Positions 9,833 through 22,872 are shown, numbered from the stretch's first letter. The stretch is 50,030 nucleotides of DNA from Welwitschia mirabilis (GCA_051453625.1 JBOZIK010000001.1:100024395-100074424), one strand, 5' to 3'. Made by a program: numbers and translations. The notes: generated from the sequence alone by a model not told the origin.

Positions 9833-11090
9833 TCTTTTCTCTAAAGAAATTATTAGGGCCTTTTATACTTATTTTTAAAATATTTTATCTACTAATAAAG
9901 TGAGCTAGGAGATAACTGCTAAGTGCCTTAGTCTTTTTAAGCCTTTTTGTATCCTAATTTTTGAAAGATATGTATGTTTGTCCAAGAAGGATTTTTTTAT
10001 GATTCTTAAGCATTTAAAGGATAGTAAATCTCCAAGTATAAATAATACTCCTTTACAGTTTTTCAAATGCTTTTGAAACATTATTATAGAAGATGCTTGT
10101 AATGTCTATTTATAAGATTTAAAAATAGGTTCGTGGGGATATCCTTTAAACATAAGCATCATTTAACTACTTCCTAAAGTAGGGGACATGACTCTCATTT
10201 TTAACTAGAGGTCAATCACATTTTTAGATGTTATTTAGAAAAATATTTCTAAGGTAATTACTAATAGACTTAAACTACTTGTTTGTCATCTTATAAATAA
10301 GAATTAAATAGGTTATGTAAAGGGAGAATATATTCTAAACAATGTTATGATAACTACAGAAGATAAGAGGTGGGATTATTCCACTACCTCTTAAGTGGCT
10401 ACTATTCTTAAATTTGGCTTCTCTAAGGTGTACAATAGACTTGATTAATTCTTCTTTTAAAGGTAATTAAATTCCTTAATCTAGGGGATGTTTTGTGGAT
10501 CATGTTCATATGTTACTTATAGATGCTACTTTTATAATATACATCAATGGTATTTTCCTTGCAAGTTATTCAACTAGAGTGATTTGTTTGGTAAGGATAG
10601 CCTCTTTTCCTATATTTTTTTATTATTCTAACTAAGGCTTTCGAAGCTATTCATCTTTTTTAATGGTTTAGAAGTGTGTTATAATCCATTTGCAAATGAT
10701 ACTTTTATGTTTTAAAAAAAGAAAAAAATCCTTTAGGATATTCTAGAACTACTACTTTATATAGTGATGCCTTTGGTTTTAGAATCAAATGGAATGAAAC
10801 TCAAGTTATCAGATCTTCATTTTTCTAGCCTCATAATTAAGTTGATGACTTAAACATTTGGTGTCTTCCTCCTATAGAGTAATTTACTTAAAATACCAAT
10901 TGGTTTAATGGATCATCCCAACTCCTTTACTATCAAGTGATGGAAAAAGTTAAGTTAAAAACACTAAAATGGGTTCCTAAGCCTTTTTCTTCAATTGATA
11001 GAGTAATTGTGGGTAAGTATATTTTGAGTGATGTTCTTATTTTTTATTCTTCTTTTATGGCCATCTTTAAGAATGCTTATGAGTCCATTA

Positions 11091-11208
11091 AAAGGATTTT
11101 TTCATGTTCCCCTAGGCAAATTCCGCTAATAGAAAATATTTCCGTCGATTTTCTTAATGTATGTGTTAAGTAAACTAATTACCCAGGGGAACATGGAAAA
11201 AATCCTTT
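11091..11208 (+). repeat. Fold-back (inverted repeat) rearrangement inside the LINE
   Basis: Bases 11091-11116 (AAAGGATTTTTTCATGTTCC...) are nearly the reverse complement of 11183-11208, with two one-base indels over 26 bp. About 66 bp separate the arms. In addition 11131-11181 is repeated directly at 11217-11267. The LINE reading frame is sensible on both sides, so the extra copy looks like a local template-switch or duplication-inversion event. Confidence 0.75.
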
Positions 11209-11520
11209 CAATGGATAGAAAATATTTCGATTGATTTTCTTAAAGTATGTATTATGTAAACCAATTATAAGGACTTAGGAGTCCCCTCTATTTACATCTA
11301 AGGCTAATTACTTACTGCCAAATGGATAGTCAGGTCTCTTGAAGATGAGGAAAGTACTTTCTAAACACCATTTCTCCACATCTCATCTTAATTCATCATC
11401 TATAAGAGAAAATACTTATTAGAGTAATTGGATGGTTCCTTAAGAATGTCTCAAGATCAGAGGTTATTTTGAATTCTAGCAAATCTTAAAAAGCTAGAAT
11501 AAAGTTGACAAGAATTTGAA

Positions 11521-11719
11521 TTAGAAGCCCTCTAGTTTATGCCTCAGTAATCCAAACCTTCATTTCATTTNNNNNNNNNNNNNNNNNNNNNNNNNNNNNN
11601 NNNNNNNNNNNNNNNNNNNNNNNNNNNNNNNNNNNNNNNNNNNNNNNNNNNNNNNNNNNNNNNNNNNNNNAGAAGCCCTCTAGTTTATGCCTCAATAATC
11701 CAAACCTTCATTTCATTTG
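11521..11719. repeat. 48-bp duplication flanking a 100-N gap
   Basis: Bases 11522-11570 recur at 11670-11718 with one difference, with the gap 11571-11670 between them. Same signature as the gaps at 6561 and 7527: an unmerged contig overlap. Confidence 0.85.
11571..11670. other. Assembly gap (100 N)
   Basis: Placeholder gap inside the LINE relic. Confidence 0.99.
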
Positions 11720-12370
11720 GTGGTTTCTAGCATTTTATATTAATTCCTATCCTTTAACAATGTGCTTTAAAATTAGAACTTTAAGATTTAATAAAATGAA
11801 TCTCCAAAATGTTAGACAATTACTTTGCAGAGTGGTAACAACTATTGTTTAATATTACAAGTAGCTAACACTCATTGGAAGTTTTAAAAAGAAGATGTTC
11901 TTATTCTCAGATACATTGAAAATGGTTTGGCTCATTGTCATTAGAGCATAGACCATTGTCCTTAGTGTGAAGAAAAAATGCTTATGTTTATCATTTCATC
12001 AATCAATATTCCATTTTCTAAAGCGCAACCAAAGCATAAGACATTTGATTAGTTTCTCATTCACAAAGGCCTCTCAATTAGAAGAATTTATAAAAGATAA
12101 AGAGTCATTTATCCTCTTTGTCCATGTGAAGTACTCTTAAGAGCTTTTGCCATGTGTTTGGGGAAAATTTTGGTAGTGGATCTAGAGGCTTTTCAAAAGT
12201 TACTTAAACATAAGCTATCCACAAATCACTTTACTAGAGGAAAAAGTTTATCACAATTTTTGCAATAGTTAGACAATTCCACTATTAGATGGCCTTCATT
12301 TGCTATGGAAACACCGTTATGAAGCTTGGTTTCATCAAGAAAAAAGAATAGACTTTGATTTTGGGTTTAT

Positions 12371-12753
12371 GAACTCTATAGTTAGTTCAATTACCCTTTC
12401 GTACTTAAATTCACGAGGATCGCACAAGGGAAAGTTTATTAAAATTCTCAAAGGAAAAATTACTTGATTCTTTTTTCTTGCCTCTTTATTGGCCAACAAT
12501 TAAACAAACCACCCATAGAAAGGACGGGGTCGTGTTTTGTTTGTCTTATATTTTTAGGCTTTGTTTAGGTCTTCTCCTCCTCTATATCTTGTTTTGGCTA
12601 CCTTAACAACCTCCCTTCAACATCTTGGATGGAAGCTATGAATAAGAATTAAACATTTGCATGTCAAACACTAAACGAACAATCATCCATAAGTTTGCAT
12701 CTAAGCTCGAAAACAAGTGAGCGATAGGTCTCCATATATTAACTTCTTAAATT
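12371..12753 (+). other. Intergenic / distal promoter of RPS23, possibly LINE tail
   Basis: No coding signal. The part 12520-12600 is T- and G-rich in the style of plant LINE 3' ends, but no poly(A) tail or target-site duplication was identified. Base composition becomes less AT-rich toward the RPS23 gene. Confidence 0.4.
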
Positions 12754-12761
12754 TATAAATA
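12754..12761 (+). promoter_or_regulatory. Candidate TATA box of RPS23
   Basis: TATAAATA about 265 bp before the start codon. It is the best TATA-like match upstream. The 5' UTR intron structure is unknown and plant ribosomal-protein promoters are often TATA-less, so this is tentative. Confidence 0.35.
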
Positions 12762-12875
12762 AAAAATAAAAAGAGCTGTTTCGTAATCCTCCCTCCAAGG
12801 TGAAAGGTTGCAAGATAACCCTTGCGTAAACACTAAAAAAAGGTTCGTGCTGCTTCTTTGCAAGCCTTCGCAAAA

Positions 12876-12907
12876 TTAGGGTTTGTGAAAAAGTAGGGTT
12901 TAGGGTT
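12876..12907 (-). promoter_or_regulatory. Telo-box cluster upstream of RPS23
   Basis: TTAGGGTTT (12876-12884) and TAGGGTTTAGGGTT (12894-12907) are reverse complements of the AAACCCTA telo-box. Known: telo-boxes are common near the transcription start of plant ribosomal-protein and other translation genes and act in co-ordinated expression in dividing cells. They lie 110-145 bp before the start codon. Confidence 0.7.
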
Positions 12908-13018
12908 CCCATCACATTTTCACTCGTTCCAGGCGCATCTGAGCTGAAGCAGGTTAGCGGGAAGGAGCAGGGCAACGTTTGCTATTCATTCGATCAGGCG
13001 ACTCAGAACGCAATCAAC

Positions 13019-13782
<764 letters not shown>

Positions 13783-14682
13783 TGCTTTTCTTACCTCTGT
13801 TACACTTCTTTATCGAACTGGTTGCTTATTTACAAACTGTGGTTAAAGTTTTGATGATATATTGTGTACTCGTCTAGTCGTTTCGAGATATTTAGATCTT
13901 TTACAGAATGCATCCATGATCTACTCATGGTGTTTTCATCTTTCCAGATAGATGGAACATCTCTGTTTTTGCTATTTTGTGATCTTTTTTCTGTGTTTCT
14001 TAATTGACAGTTAGAGCCAAAGATCGATTTTATTCCCATGTATTTGAAATCGTTTATAGGAGAAGATCTCGGATCACTTGCGGAACATCCTTGTCATTTA
14101 ACGGATTTTGAAAAGGCCAACTTGATTTAATATAAATGCATTCATCTGAATTGTCTTAGATATCTTGAGTTTCCTGATGGCATGGAAGGTAGCCCATGAA
14201 CATCCAAAGTTTCCTTTATTGTTTTCTGATAACAAAGTCCACTCGATTGTCTTTTTCGAAAAGATGATTTTCTACAAACTCTGTTTTTCTTCGTTTACCG
14301 CACACTGATTCGCGTATATTGAGGCCGTTTTGTTTGTACTGTCATATGCCACGTATTGACTGTGCGTGTCTTCTGATGTAAGTTTGTGGAAGCGCCAAAC
14401 TTTTATTGAAGTTTGTTCATCATTCGAAAATGGGTCATTACAAGGTGCAGTAACCTATATTAAGTGGATGCCGTATCTTTATGCCCGTGGATTCTTTTTG
14501 TTATAGCATGAGCAGCAATAGTGTAAATTCTGCAGTTGTTCTTTTGTTCTAAGCGACATAGATTACCGGAGAAAAGCATACTGGTGACATGACAAGGGAT
14601 AAAAACACCAGATTGCGATTCGTGCATTGTGTTTTGACTGATTTTCCCACGCAAAAAGAAAAAAATAAAAAGGAAACAAGAG
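13783..14682 (+). other. RPS23 3' UTR and downstream intergenic DNA
   Basis: This stretch is less AT-rich than the surrounding repeats, and the first few hundred bases are likely 3' UTR. There is no canonical AATAAA close to the stop; plant poly(A) signals are loose. An antisense frame at 13830-14039 has no homology that I recognise and is probably chance. Confidence 0.5.
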
Positions 14683-14886
14683 AAAGGGTCATCGAATGCT
14701 TTTGTGTTCAGGTTGATAAACCCTATTCGAAACATTGTTTATTCATTATTGGGAAGATTTTTGAACTCAGTAGAATTAGAGTGCAAAGGGTCATTGAATG
14801 CTTTTGTGTTCAGGTTAATAAACCCTGTTCGAAACATTGTTTATTCATTATTGTGAAGATGTTTGAACTCAGTAGAATTAGAGTGC
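14683..14886 (+). repeat. Tandem duplication, 2 x 102 bp
   Basis: 14683-14784 and 14785-14886 are about 95 percent alike by eye. Each holds AATGCTTTTGTGTTCAGGTT, CGAAACATTGTTTATTCATT and GAACTCAGTAGAATTAGAGT. The period is exactly 102, a multiple of three, so a chance frame (14589-14933) runs through both copies. The repeat explains that frame. Confidence 0.95.
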
Positions 14887-17299
14887 TTTTGTGTAGTATC
14901 CTTTCGGGACTAGTGCTGATTTTTTTACTATAGGACTGTTAAAGAGGGTTAGGTGTTTACATGAGCAATAAAAAGAACAATGGTATCAATGAACAAAGAA
15001 TGAGGAGACAAGCAATAAGAGGTTTGGAAATTGTCTTTTGAGGAGTTTAATTATCTGAGTGGGGAGAGTTTAGTTAGGCTTTACAAAATCAAAATGAATA
15101 ATCAACATGGCTAGGAAATCTTTCAGGTTCTCAACGGAGGATAAGAATGTAGATTAAGGGAGAAATAATATTGGTTTTAGATAGAAGTAATTTTGATACA
15201 GAACATAGCCATCACAGGAGTCGGCAGAGTGAAATAAGAAGGCTCATGTTTAGAAAGGTATATTTTTTGAGTACAATTGGATGGTTAAGGTTGACTTTTG
15301 TATGTACTGGGATCTGATGTCTTACCTTAGTTTTTTAATTTTGCTAATGAAATAGTTTGACTGTTTAATCATAAGTTACCTCCAAACACTTTCTTTGGCT
15401 GCCTTTTTGTAAAGCTGTTTACTCTGCTTTGGTAGTTGATAAAGCCACATTCACTTGACACAACCTCTTAGTGGAGAATCATGATCAGACATGGATTTTC
15501 TAGTATATTCTCAAGTGTGATTAACAACAGTGTCATCGAGTACTTTGAAATTAGTTTTTAGAACAGATAGAGTAGTACTTTGTGTGCCTCGTAAACATTG
15601 CTGTGTTTATTTAATTGCTTCTCAATGATTGAAACTAGTATTACTTATGTAATGTAACCCAACTTCTTTTGCAACTAAAATGTGACGTTTAGTACAGACT
15701 TTAGTTTATATTGAACTTCAAATAGCTGAAGTATATGGAATGTTACTTTGTATTTCACTCTTCTTTTTCTATTTTGGGGTAATTGTAACTTGATACTGAA
15801 ATAACATGTCAATGAGACAGTAACAAAAGCAAAGTCAACCATATTAAATTGCTTTATGATGTTACTAGTATATTCATGCTAACCAACCCATGAATTTCCA
15901 AGTGACCTCATATTGCCAAATAATTTTACAAGGATAGATGTTCTTGGTGGTTGAGCAGTTACTCATCTTTTCTTGATATTTATGGGCATCACTATGTTAA
16001 CATAGAAGGCATCCATTTAAGACATGCAATGAGAGAGCGTGCATTTGGGATGCTTCTGTTCTTGCATTAAATTTGTCCAATTTCTGGTGCCATTAACTGA
16101 AAGGCTGATTTATGTCATAGAATATCCTCGTCAACATGCAAACTGAGTTTCTGTTTTGTGCTCTTAAATCCTTTTGTCAACGTTACATATTTTTCTCATT
16201 TAAGGCTGCTGTGCATGAAAGGGTTTCAATACGTAGTTGCTCTTATTTCATGTTCAAGATGAGAAAGAAAACAGTGCAAATATATCAAAATGGTAACAAC
16301 GAGAAAAATATTAAACTCACATTTATACATGCTTTATGTCAAAAGCCCTTTACAACCTTTTAGCAAGGAATCATTGGTTTTGTTTATTCTTTAATCGTTA
16401 GATCATATTTTACATTATTACCCCTTTCTAAGCACAAAAGAAAACAAATTTTATGTATATTATGTTTTATTGTATTTAGTTAGCATTGGGTGAAGAAAAC
16501 AAATGGCTTTACAGTAGTTAGCGTTGGGTGAAGAAATTGTCTTGAAATTTCCCAAAATTTTCTTCTATTTATAAGATGGAACGCACTAACAAAGAAGAAA
16601 GTGGTAGTTTTGAAAGATCTCATATACTTGGAGATGTTTAAATTATTTAGGAGGTGTGTGGGATATTAAGTTCATTAATGGATGGAGGTTTTTGACTCAC
16701 CAAATAAATTATCATAATTATCCTTTTTTTTCCTAATAAGGAAGCTACAAACCTAGTTCTAGAGTGGTTGGTCCATCATTAACAATAAAGTGTTCATTCT
16801 TCAAAACAGAAGCCATCTTATATGGTAAACAATACTACCAATTTCTTCATTTGGCTCTTAAACAATTACTTTTAACTAAACTATTTTTCATTTAACTGTT
16901 TTCAAAAGTATAAGGCTTTGTTTGGGGGAAAAACCTATAACCATAAGAGCCACTATTATCATAATCATCATCTTCGTGATTCATGAGTCTACGAGCTTTT
17001 CAAGAATATTAGGATTATGAGTTTCTACATCTTGTCTCTCTTAGCGTTTTGTGACACATTGCTTTTTCATTTAAAGACATATCCTGGAACCTATACCCCA
17101 GATTGTAAAGACAAATCCTCAAAGACCGCAAAAACTACAGAAAGGGGCACACTCCTTGAACTCTTCAATATTTTGTTTTAATGGGTATAAGCTAAGTCTG
17201 AAAAAGATCTTCAATAGCTGGTAATTTTTACAATATTTCCGTTAAGGTATGCATGAAGAGTAAATTATTGGAAGCCTTCAGTGTGTCAATATACAACAG
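14887..17299. other. Intergenic DNA, no gene seen
   Basis: AT-rich sequence without motifs I can assign. A 22-bp word (TAGTTAGC-TTGGGTGAAGAAA) occurs at 16477-16498 and 16515-16536. The frame 16136-16363 has no recognisable domain. Confidence 0.6.
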
Positions 17300-17418
17300 A
17301 GCCTTTTCAAAGTTGTTTGGTTGTCTATTTCATTTAATTCTTTTTGAGGTGCATTAACATAGCCTTTTCAAAGTTGTTTGGTTGTCTGTTTCATTTAATT
17401 CTTTTTGAGGTGCATTAA
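17300..17418. repeat. Tandem duplication, 61-bp period
   Basis: 17300-17357 recurs at 17361-17418 with one difference (TCTATTTC against TCTGTTTC). Two copies only. Confidence 0.95.
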
Positions 17419-18957
17419 GGGGAGTTAAACGTATGGAGATCATTGTTTCAATAAAACATATCAAATTTGTGAGAACTCACAAAGTTGGTTCAACCTATGT
17501 CTACAAGTGGTTTGCTTCAAAGTCTTGGAAGTGAATCATAAATGAGATTTCGGTATTTAGTCGGTAGCTTCCAAACTAGTAGGGATCACCCAAACTGATG
17601 ACCTTGGCAAGTGTAAATTTAATTTCCCATCATGAGATGTTCACTTCTATCATCATTGACCAATAGTTCAACATTACAACCCAACTGCAACTGTAGTTTT
17701 AGATTGCTTAAAAATATTAAAAACTATATCTTTTGGCATGACAAGAACAAGTAAGTGTTATAAGTAAATTCATTTATACCTATAACAAAACAAAGGCATC
17801 ACCAAATGACTTCGTACACATAAATCTTACTATCTAAGACAAGAAGATTTGATGTCTACGTTATTTGCGTAAACAAATTTCTTAAGATTAAGATGTTTTG
17901 ATTTTGTCAGCACATGGTCTTCAAAAAAATGCGTAAAACAAAATTAAACTTTGGTTGAAGATTTTTGTGGATAAATTTCTTTATGTTTAATTTTCTTAAC
18001 TATTGAACCATTTTGGGTCAAAGAGACAAGCCCTTGTTTCAAGCAATAAGAAATACTCCTTATGACACCAATACACATGGTGTGGAGGGCTTTTCCTTTT
18101 GATTTTGTGAAAGAATCATGGCTAGTTTTGTCATCTTCCCTTTGTAGTTCGAAATAGAAAAGAACAACTATCATCTAACTAACTTGCTAAAATAAAATTC
18201 TTAACAAGATACTTTTCGAAGGCGTGGATGCATTAACTTCTCATTGTCATTCTTTGGTAATGTTCCTGAGGTAATTGGTTTGATTTAAAGTTAAAAAGAT
18301 TCTTTTAGGTGAATAGTTTGAAGCTTTTATGTATGAAGTGAAAATTAAAGTATTTAAAATCAAGATATTGTAATATAAATTCTAGGTTTGTTGTGCCATT
18401 AGAGTCAAAGCGATTGTTATTATTTTAATCTTTACTGTTTATTAATCATGTCAATATTACTGTTGTTTTAAGCTCCTCATTTTTACACTTGTTTTCCGAA
18501 CACTAATAATGCCACAAAAGAAACTCTTTAGTTCATGATACTAGCACCAAAATTCTTACTTGTATATTTTCTACCTTATCTATTCTTGTCCTTCTCATCT
18601 ACTTAGGAAACACCCTCCCTTAAAATTGAGAGAGACATTTGATGATTCACCAACATTCTCCTTATTAGCATCTAGTCACTCGGAAATTAGAGTAGTGTGA
18701 AGAGTCTCTTGAAACTTATGTATGAAACTAAAAATTGTAATTATTTTTAAATGCTCTTAAAAAATTTAGATACATGTCATCTATTTATATAAAAACGTCC
18801 TTCATCACATCTAAATAAATTTGTATAGAAGATCTTCCTTCTTCATTTTGACAATCGTATGATAGTACAAAATCATATAATTTAAGTTGGTTGATTACAT
18901 TGTTGTTTTAGTATTTCCCAGAAATGATACAAAGTACTAATTTTTGTTATTAAAAAA
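17419..18957. other. Intergenic DNA, no gene seen
   Basis: AT-rich. A minus-strand frame at 17944-18174 (76 codons) lacks any motif I recognise. Confidence 0.55.
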
Positions 18958-19411
18958 ATGTTCACACCATTTTCCACATAAAAAATACATAGTTACATAA
19001 TAACAATAAGATGTTGCCAAGATGGATTAAAAATTAATAACATGCAAAATGAACATGTGAAGTGATAAAGAGGACTCATCCCATCAATTAAATAACTTAT
19101 TAAGCAACAAATGTGATTTTGAAAGACATGAGTGCTGCATAGCCTTTGGGAGGATCTTTATGATCCCCATCTGAGCTTCTTATAAAATGTTCACACCATT
19201 TTCCACATCAACAAATACATCACTACATATAAGATCTTGCCAATATGGATTAAGAATTAATAACATACAAAATAAACATGGGAAGTTATAAATAGGTTTC
19301 ATCCAATCATATTACATACCTTATTAAGCAATACATGTGATTTTGAAAGCCATGAATAGTGCATAGACTTTGGGAGGATCTTTACGATCTTCATCCCAGT
19401 TTCTTATAAAA
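18958..19411. repeat. Tandem duplication, about 229-bp period, diverged
   Basis: 18958-19186 and 19187-19411 share TGTTCACACCATTTTCCACAT at the start, GCCAA-ATGGATTAA-AATTAATAACAT in the middle and GGGAGGATCTTTA-GATC near the end. Many substitutions and small indels show an old duplication. Confidence 0.9.
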
Positions 19412-20960
19412 GATTGTATGTATTCAAACATTATTCATGTTTATTATTAAGAAGTATAATAATGTTATAATAGCATATATTTATTAATATATAAATATAA
19501 TTATAAAGAACAATAAGATTTATTTTAATTCTATACATAATTAATATTAAATCAAGTAGCTAGAAACCTTAACCATGATGAAATATAAAAAAAAACAACC
19601 TAAAGTTAGAAAGATGTTTCTTATATCTCAATGATATATTAAGTTAGAGGACTACTTGATACAAGTAACTTAGAATGAGACGAATGTAGGAAAAATAAGA
19701 TGATTTCAATCTATCTAAGAATGTACGTGACATAAGGATACATAAATACAATACATAATAAATCGTCTTGAAGGTTTGTCTTGTACATGGTATATTATTA
19801 ACTTTTATAATATATTATTGTATCCAAATACACAATACTTATTAACACTACACTTAACTATAGGTGAACCTATGAAGAGTATATGATAACCTAAGTTGTA
19901 CCAACAATATGCTAATCTAAAGGATTTAGTCTTTGTTTAGCTCTACAATTCTCATGAGATGCTTTACATAGCAATCAAGATTTCAACAGTACTTAGTCTA
20001 ATAAAAGTGACTCATGAGATAAATTAAAAGACCTTAGATTCCACATAAACTAAAGGATGCCATATTATAAGTTCAAATAATTCACAAAAAATATCATATT
20101 ACTTAATTTAGTGTTACCAAACTCAACATCCAAGACCTTATCCCATGCATCTTGTACCAGTTCTATTTTATAGGAAAGACATTTTGTATCAAGTTTGAAA
20201 AAATGTTTATATGAGAAACTAATGAATTTCATCATCATTTATAATATCTAAAAATTCACTTAATGATATTCATGAATAAGATGCTTCAAGAATCTTATTG
20301 TTTGTATAATTTGAGTTTGTCATCATTTTATACAAAACTACTATAACAAAAGACTTTTGTTTAACTTTTTATGCATGATAATCATCCATATAAATAGGGT
20401 TTTTATTATCCCCTTAACATGTTATTAAAACAAATCCATTGGGTTTTGGAATTAAAGCCTTATATGGACATGAAAATCTATAACAAATCAAATATACATA
20501 ATCCCTAATAGTTTAATATACATAAGTGCTAGTAGTGAATTCTCACTTGGCAAATAACAAGAAATAAACAGTAGTGATATTGAAACTAGTGGCACTAGAA
20601 AGAATTTATGACACAACTAATTATTCTTGGATCATATTTATTAAAAAAATACAAAATAAAAAGATAAGAGCTTAGTATGATTCATATAATTTAGAGAACT
20701 AAATTTAAATAAAGATGGGCTTTAAATTGTTAGTAAGTGTGAGTAAATTATGTTAATAATTGCATAGTAAAAATAATATTATGTAATTAATTATTTCATG
20801 ACCCTTAATAAAGAAAGGTATATATTGCAGGGTTACCTAGTGTAAAATATGTGTGGTATTTATTATTTTTATGGATAGCCATGTCATCATTAGTATGACA
20901 TCCAATAGTGTCATGCGACTAGTCTCTTCCAAGTCATCCATAATTCTAGCTATGCTAAGA
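19412..20960. other. AT-rich intergenic DNA, possible LTR remains at the right end
   Basis: No gene seen. The last about 150 bp lead up to a Met-tRNA primer-site motif and might be the end of an LTR, but no second LTR copy was identified. Confidence 0.4.
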
Positions 20961-20974
20961 TGGTATCAGAGCGA
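20961..20974 (+). promoter_or_regulatory. Isolated Met-tRNA-type primer-binding-site motif
   Basis: TGGTATCAGAGCGA matches the initiator Met-tRNA complement (TGGTATCAGAGC) used by many plant LTR retrotransposons. The preceding bases (CTATGCTAAGA) do not end in the usual CA. It suggests a decayed plus-strand LTR element here. Confidence 0.5.
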
Positions 20975-22872
20975 CTCCACTATAAAAATCCACTTCTGAT
21001 GGATAAAGGTCCACATAATCATAGATTTAGGATGGTACCATTTCCAAAATTAAAAGCTAGCATTTTCGCATGTATGAAAATGGTACAACAAAATATGTGT
21101 ACCCATAAGATGATGCCACCTTGCTTAGCCTAGTTCATGACTTATATTATGTTGTTAAAATATGGCTAATAGTCAAGTTAATGAGGCTATTCTATGGATG
21201 GTACCCATTCAATACAAAATTTAAATTTTAATCTTGGAAGATGTATCCTAACTATTGAGATATTGATTCTATTGTAGTATAATTAACCCTAATTATCATT
21301 CTCTTCCAAGGACTGCAAAGGTACTTTGGATCTTATAAGAATTGGATAAAGGTTTTAATAGTAAATTTGAGTAAAAAATGGGTTTAGAAATTATTTTAAA
21401 TTAAATAGAATAAATATCTCCTCCTAGTAATTAATAATTACTGTTCATAAGGTAATCTATTAAGCAAAGCCTAGTCAAGTAAACAATATCACATTAATTA
21501 TAACTTAGACTGATAAATAAGAAATAAATTATTTCCTACAGTTTCTAATAGTGATGAAAGCATAAGCATTAGGAATCTTATATCTTAAAATGAAATGTGG
21601 AAAACACTAGAATAGCATGAAGAACATCATAAACTAATATATTTATCATCTAAACTCCAATAAAGCATCGAGGGAACAAATCTAAGAGAGACATATGAAA
21701 GAACATTTAGAATGTCTTAAACCACGTGATGAGACAAGCCCTCATCTTAGCCATTGATTTATGCACTTCCAGTGATAGAATTTTAATGAATGGATAAAGA
21801 ATAATGCTCTTGTGATGGTAGATTCTAAGCTAGATGATGGATCAATTAAGAGATGAATGAAAGATGTTTAATCCTTAAGGTAGGCTATGATTTTATAGCT
21901 CTTCTTTAAGATGAATATATTCATTGGTTTATTTTTGTTTTTAACAAATAGATAGTGACAGATCTCCTTGGACAGTAAGACATGAATATGTAGTCCTTAG
22001 TCTTCATAAACTAGTTGAGCACCAAGATGTAAGGTTAATTTATTCACTCATCCTCTATTTAGCCTTTTCTCCTACATAAGATTCATTTGGCCTTAGAACA
22101 CTAGTAGTGTTGATAATCCAGATGATAATGCTAATTCTTTTCACTTGCTAAGTCCTAATGAGGTTTGGACAACTCAAGATGACCTCTAAATATAATGCCA
22201 AAAGTAAGTTCTTCTTAATAATAATTTTGGAAATTAAAGGATAAGACAGAGTTAACAATATTTTAACTATAAACATTATATTTATTGCCTTGAAAATATA
22301 TTAATTTACTAAAGTTTAGGAGTCATATATGTAAAACCTCAAGTGTAAAGCATGTCATACATTCTACTAGATCAAACATTTAACCTTCATAAAACCCTTA
22401 AAAAAACATTGAAGGAATCATCTCAAAATAATAAATATAAAAGAACAATCAAAATAAACCATGACATGGTTAGTAATCATGATTGCATAAATGATAAAAA
22501 AGAAAACTAGATTTAATCATGGATCAAAGTGCATTAACCAATAAGGCACACATTACAGTAAATCAACAATCTAGTACAAAATATGCCCTAAACCTTGACA
22601 AGTTATTTCCTGATGAAAATAATCATTTTGCATGCTTAAAGAGGGAGAAAAGAGGCTTAAAATCGAATGACGAGATAAGACCTTATCATAGCCCTAGGAA
22701 ATGTATATATGACAGTGGTTATTCCCATATGAAATGGAGTGAAAATACAACTCAACATGACATGCCTTAAATCCTAAGATAAGCTATGCTTATATAACCA
22801 AGGATTTAATTTTTACTTTCAATATTATGTAATTGGTTTTGTAAGGTATATAAAATCATGTCATGATAGAAT
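20975..22872. other. AT-rich DNA, probable decayed LTR-element interior
   Basis: No recognisable protein. Loosely similar stretches near 21725-21890 and 22660-22800 (GATGAGACAAGCC-TCAT-TTAGCC-T against GACGAGATAAGACC-TATCATAGCCCT; later TTAAATCCTAAG-TA-GCTATG) hint at an old direct repeat. A frame at 22519-22770 falls in the second of these. Confidence 0.4.

Larger units (their letters stand above)
9833..12370 (+). pseudogene. LINE (non-LTR retrotransposon) ORF2 relic: reverse transcriptase and zinc-knuckle tail
   Basis: Known plant LINE ORF2 motifs appear in order across shifting frames. LKHLKDSKSP with LQFFK lies near 10000-10070. LPKVGD and RSITFLDVI (usual RPISLLNV) lie near 10170-10235. 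NISKVITNRLK, INKN-stop-IGYVKGEYIL and LKFGFSKVYNRLD (usual LKLDFEKAYDRVDW) follow to about 10450. YINGIFLASYSTRV is near 10540-10580. FANDTFMF stands for the catalytic FADDTLLF near 10690-10712. EKVKLKTLKW and DRVIVGKYILS are near 10935-11030, and LLTAKWIVRSLEDEES near 11310-11355. A Cys-rich PLCPCEV stretch near 12110-12130 fits the zf-RVT tail. Many stops and frameshifts, plus loss of one Asp in the FADD box, make it dead. The endonuclease and ORF1 are absent, apparently left of the gypsy insertion. Confidence 0.85.

Noticed and set aside
12739-12975. 78-codon antisense frame at the RPS23 promoter
   Set aside because: It covers the telo-boxes and 5' UTR on the opposite strand, with no recognisable motif.
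13830-14039. Antisense 69-codon frame and possible box C/D snoRNA words (TGATGA) near RPS23
   Set aside because: No paired C and D boxes at proper spacing with terminal stems; the frame has no known motif.
14589-14933. 114-codon frame downstream of RPS23
   Set aside because: It is produced by the 2 x 102-bp tandem duplication, whose period is a multiple of three.
17944-18174. 76-codon minus-strand frame
   Set aside because: I compared it with copia pol ends but found no matching motif; likely chance.
22519-22770. 83-codon frame without homology
   Set aside because: Lies in probable decayed repeat DNA; composition and lack of motif give no support for a gene.
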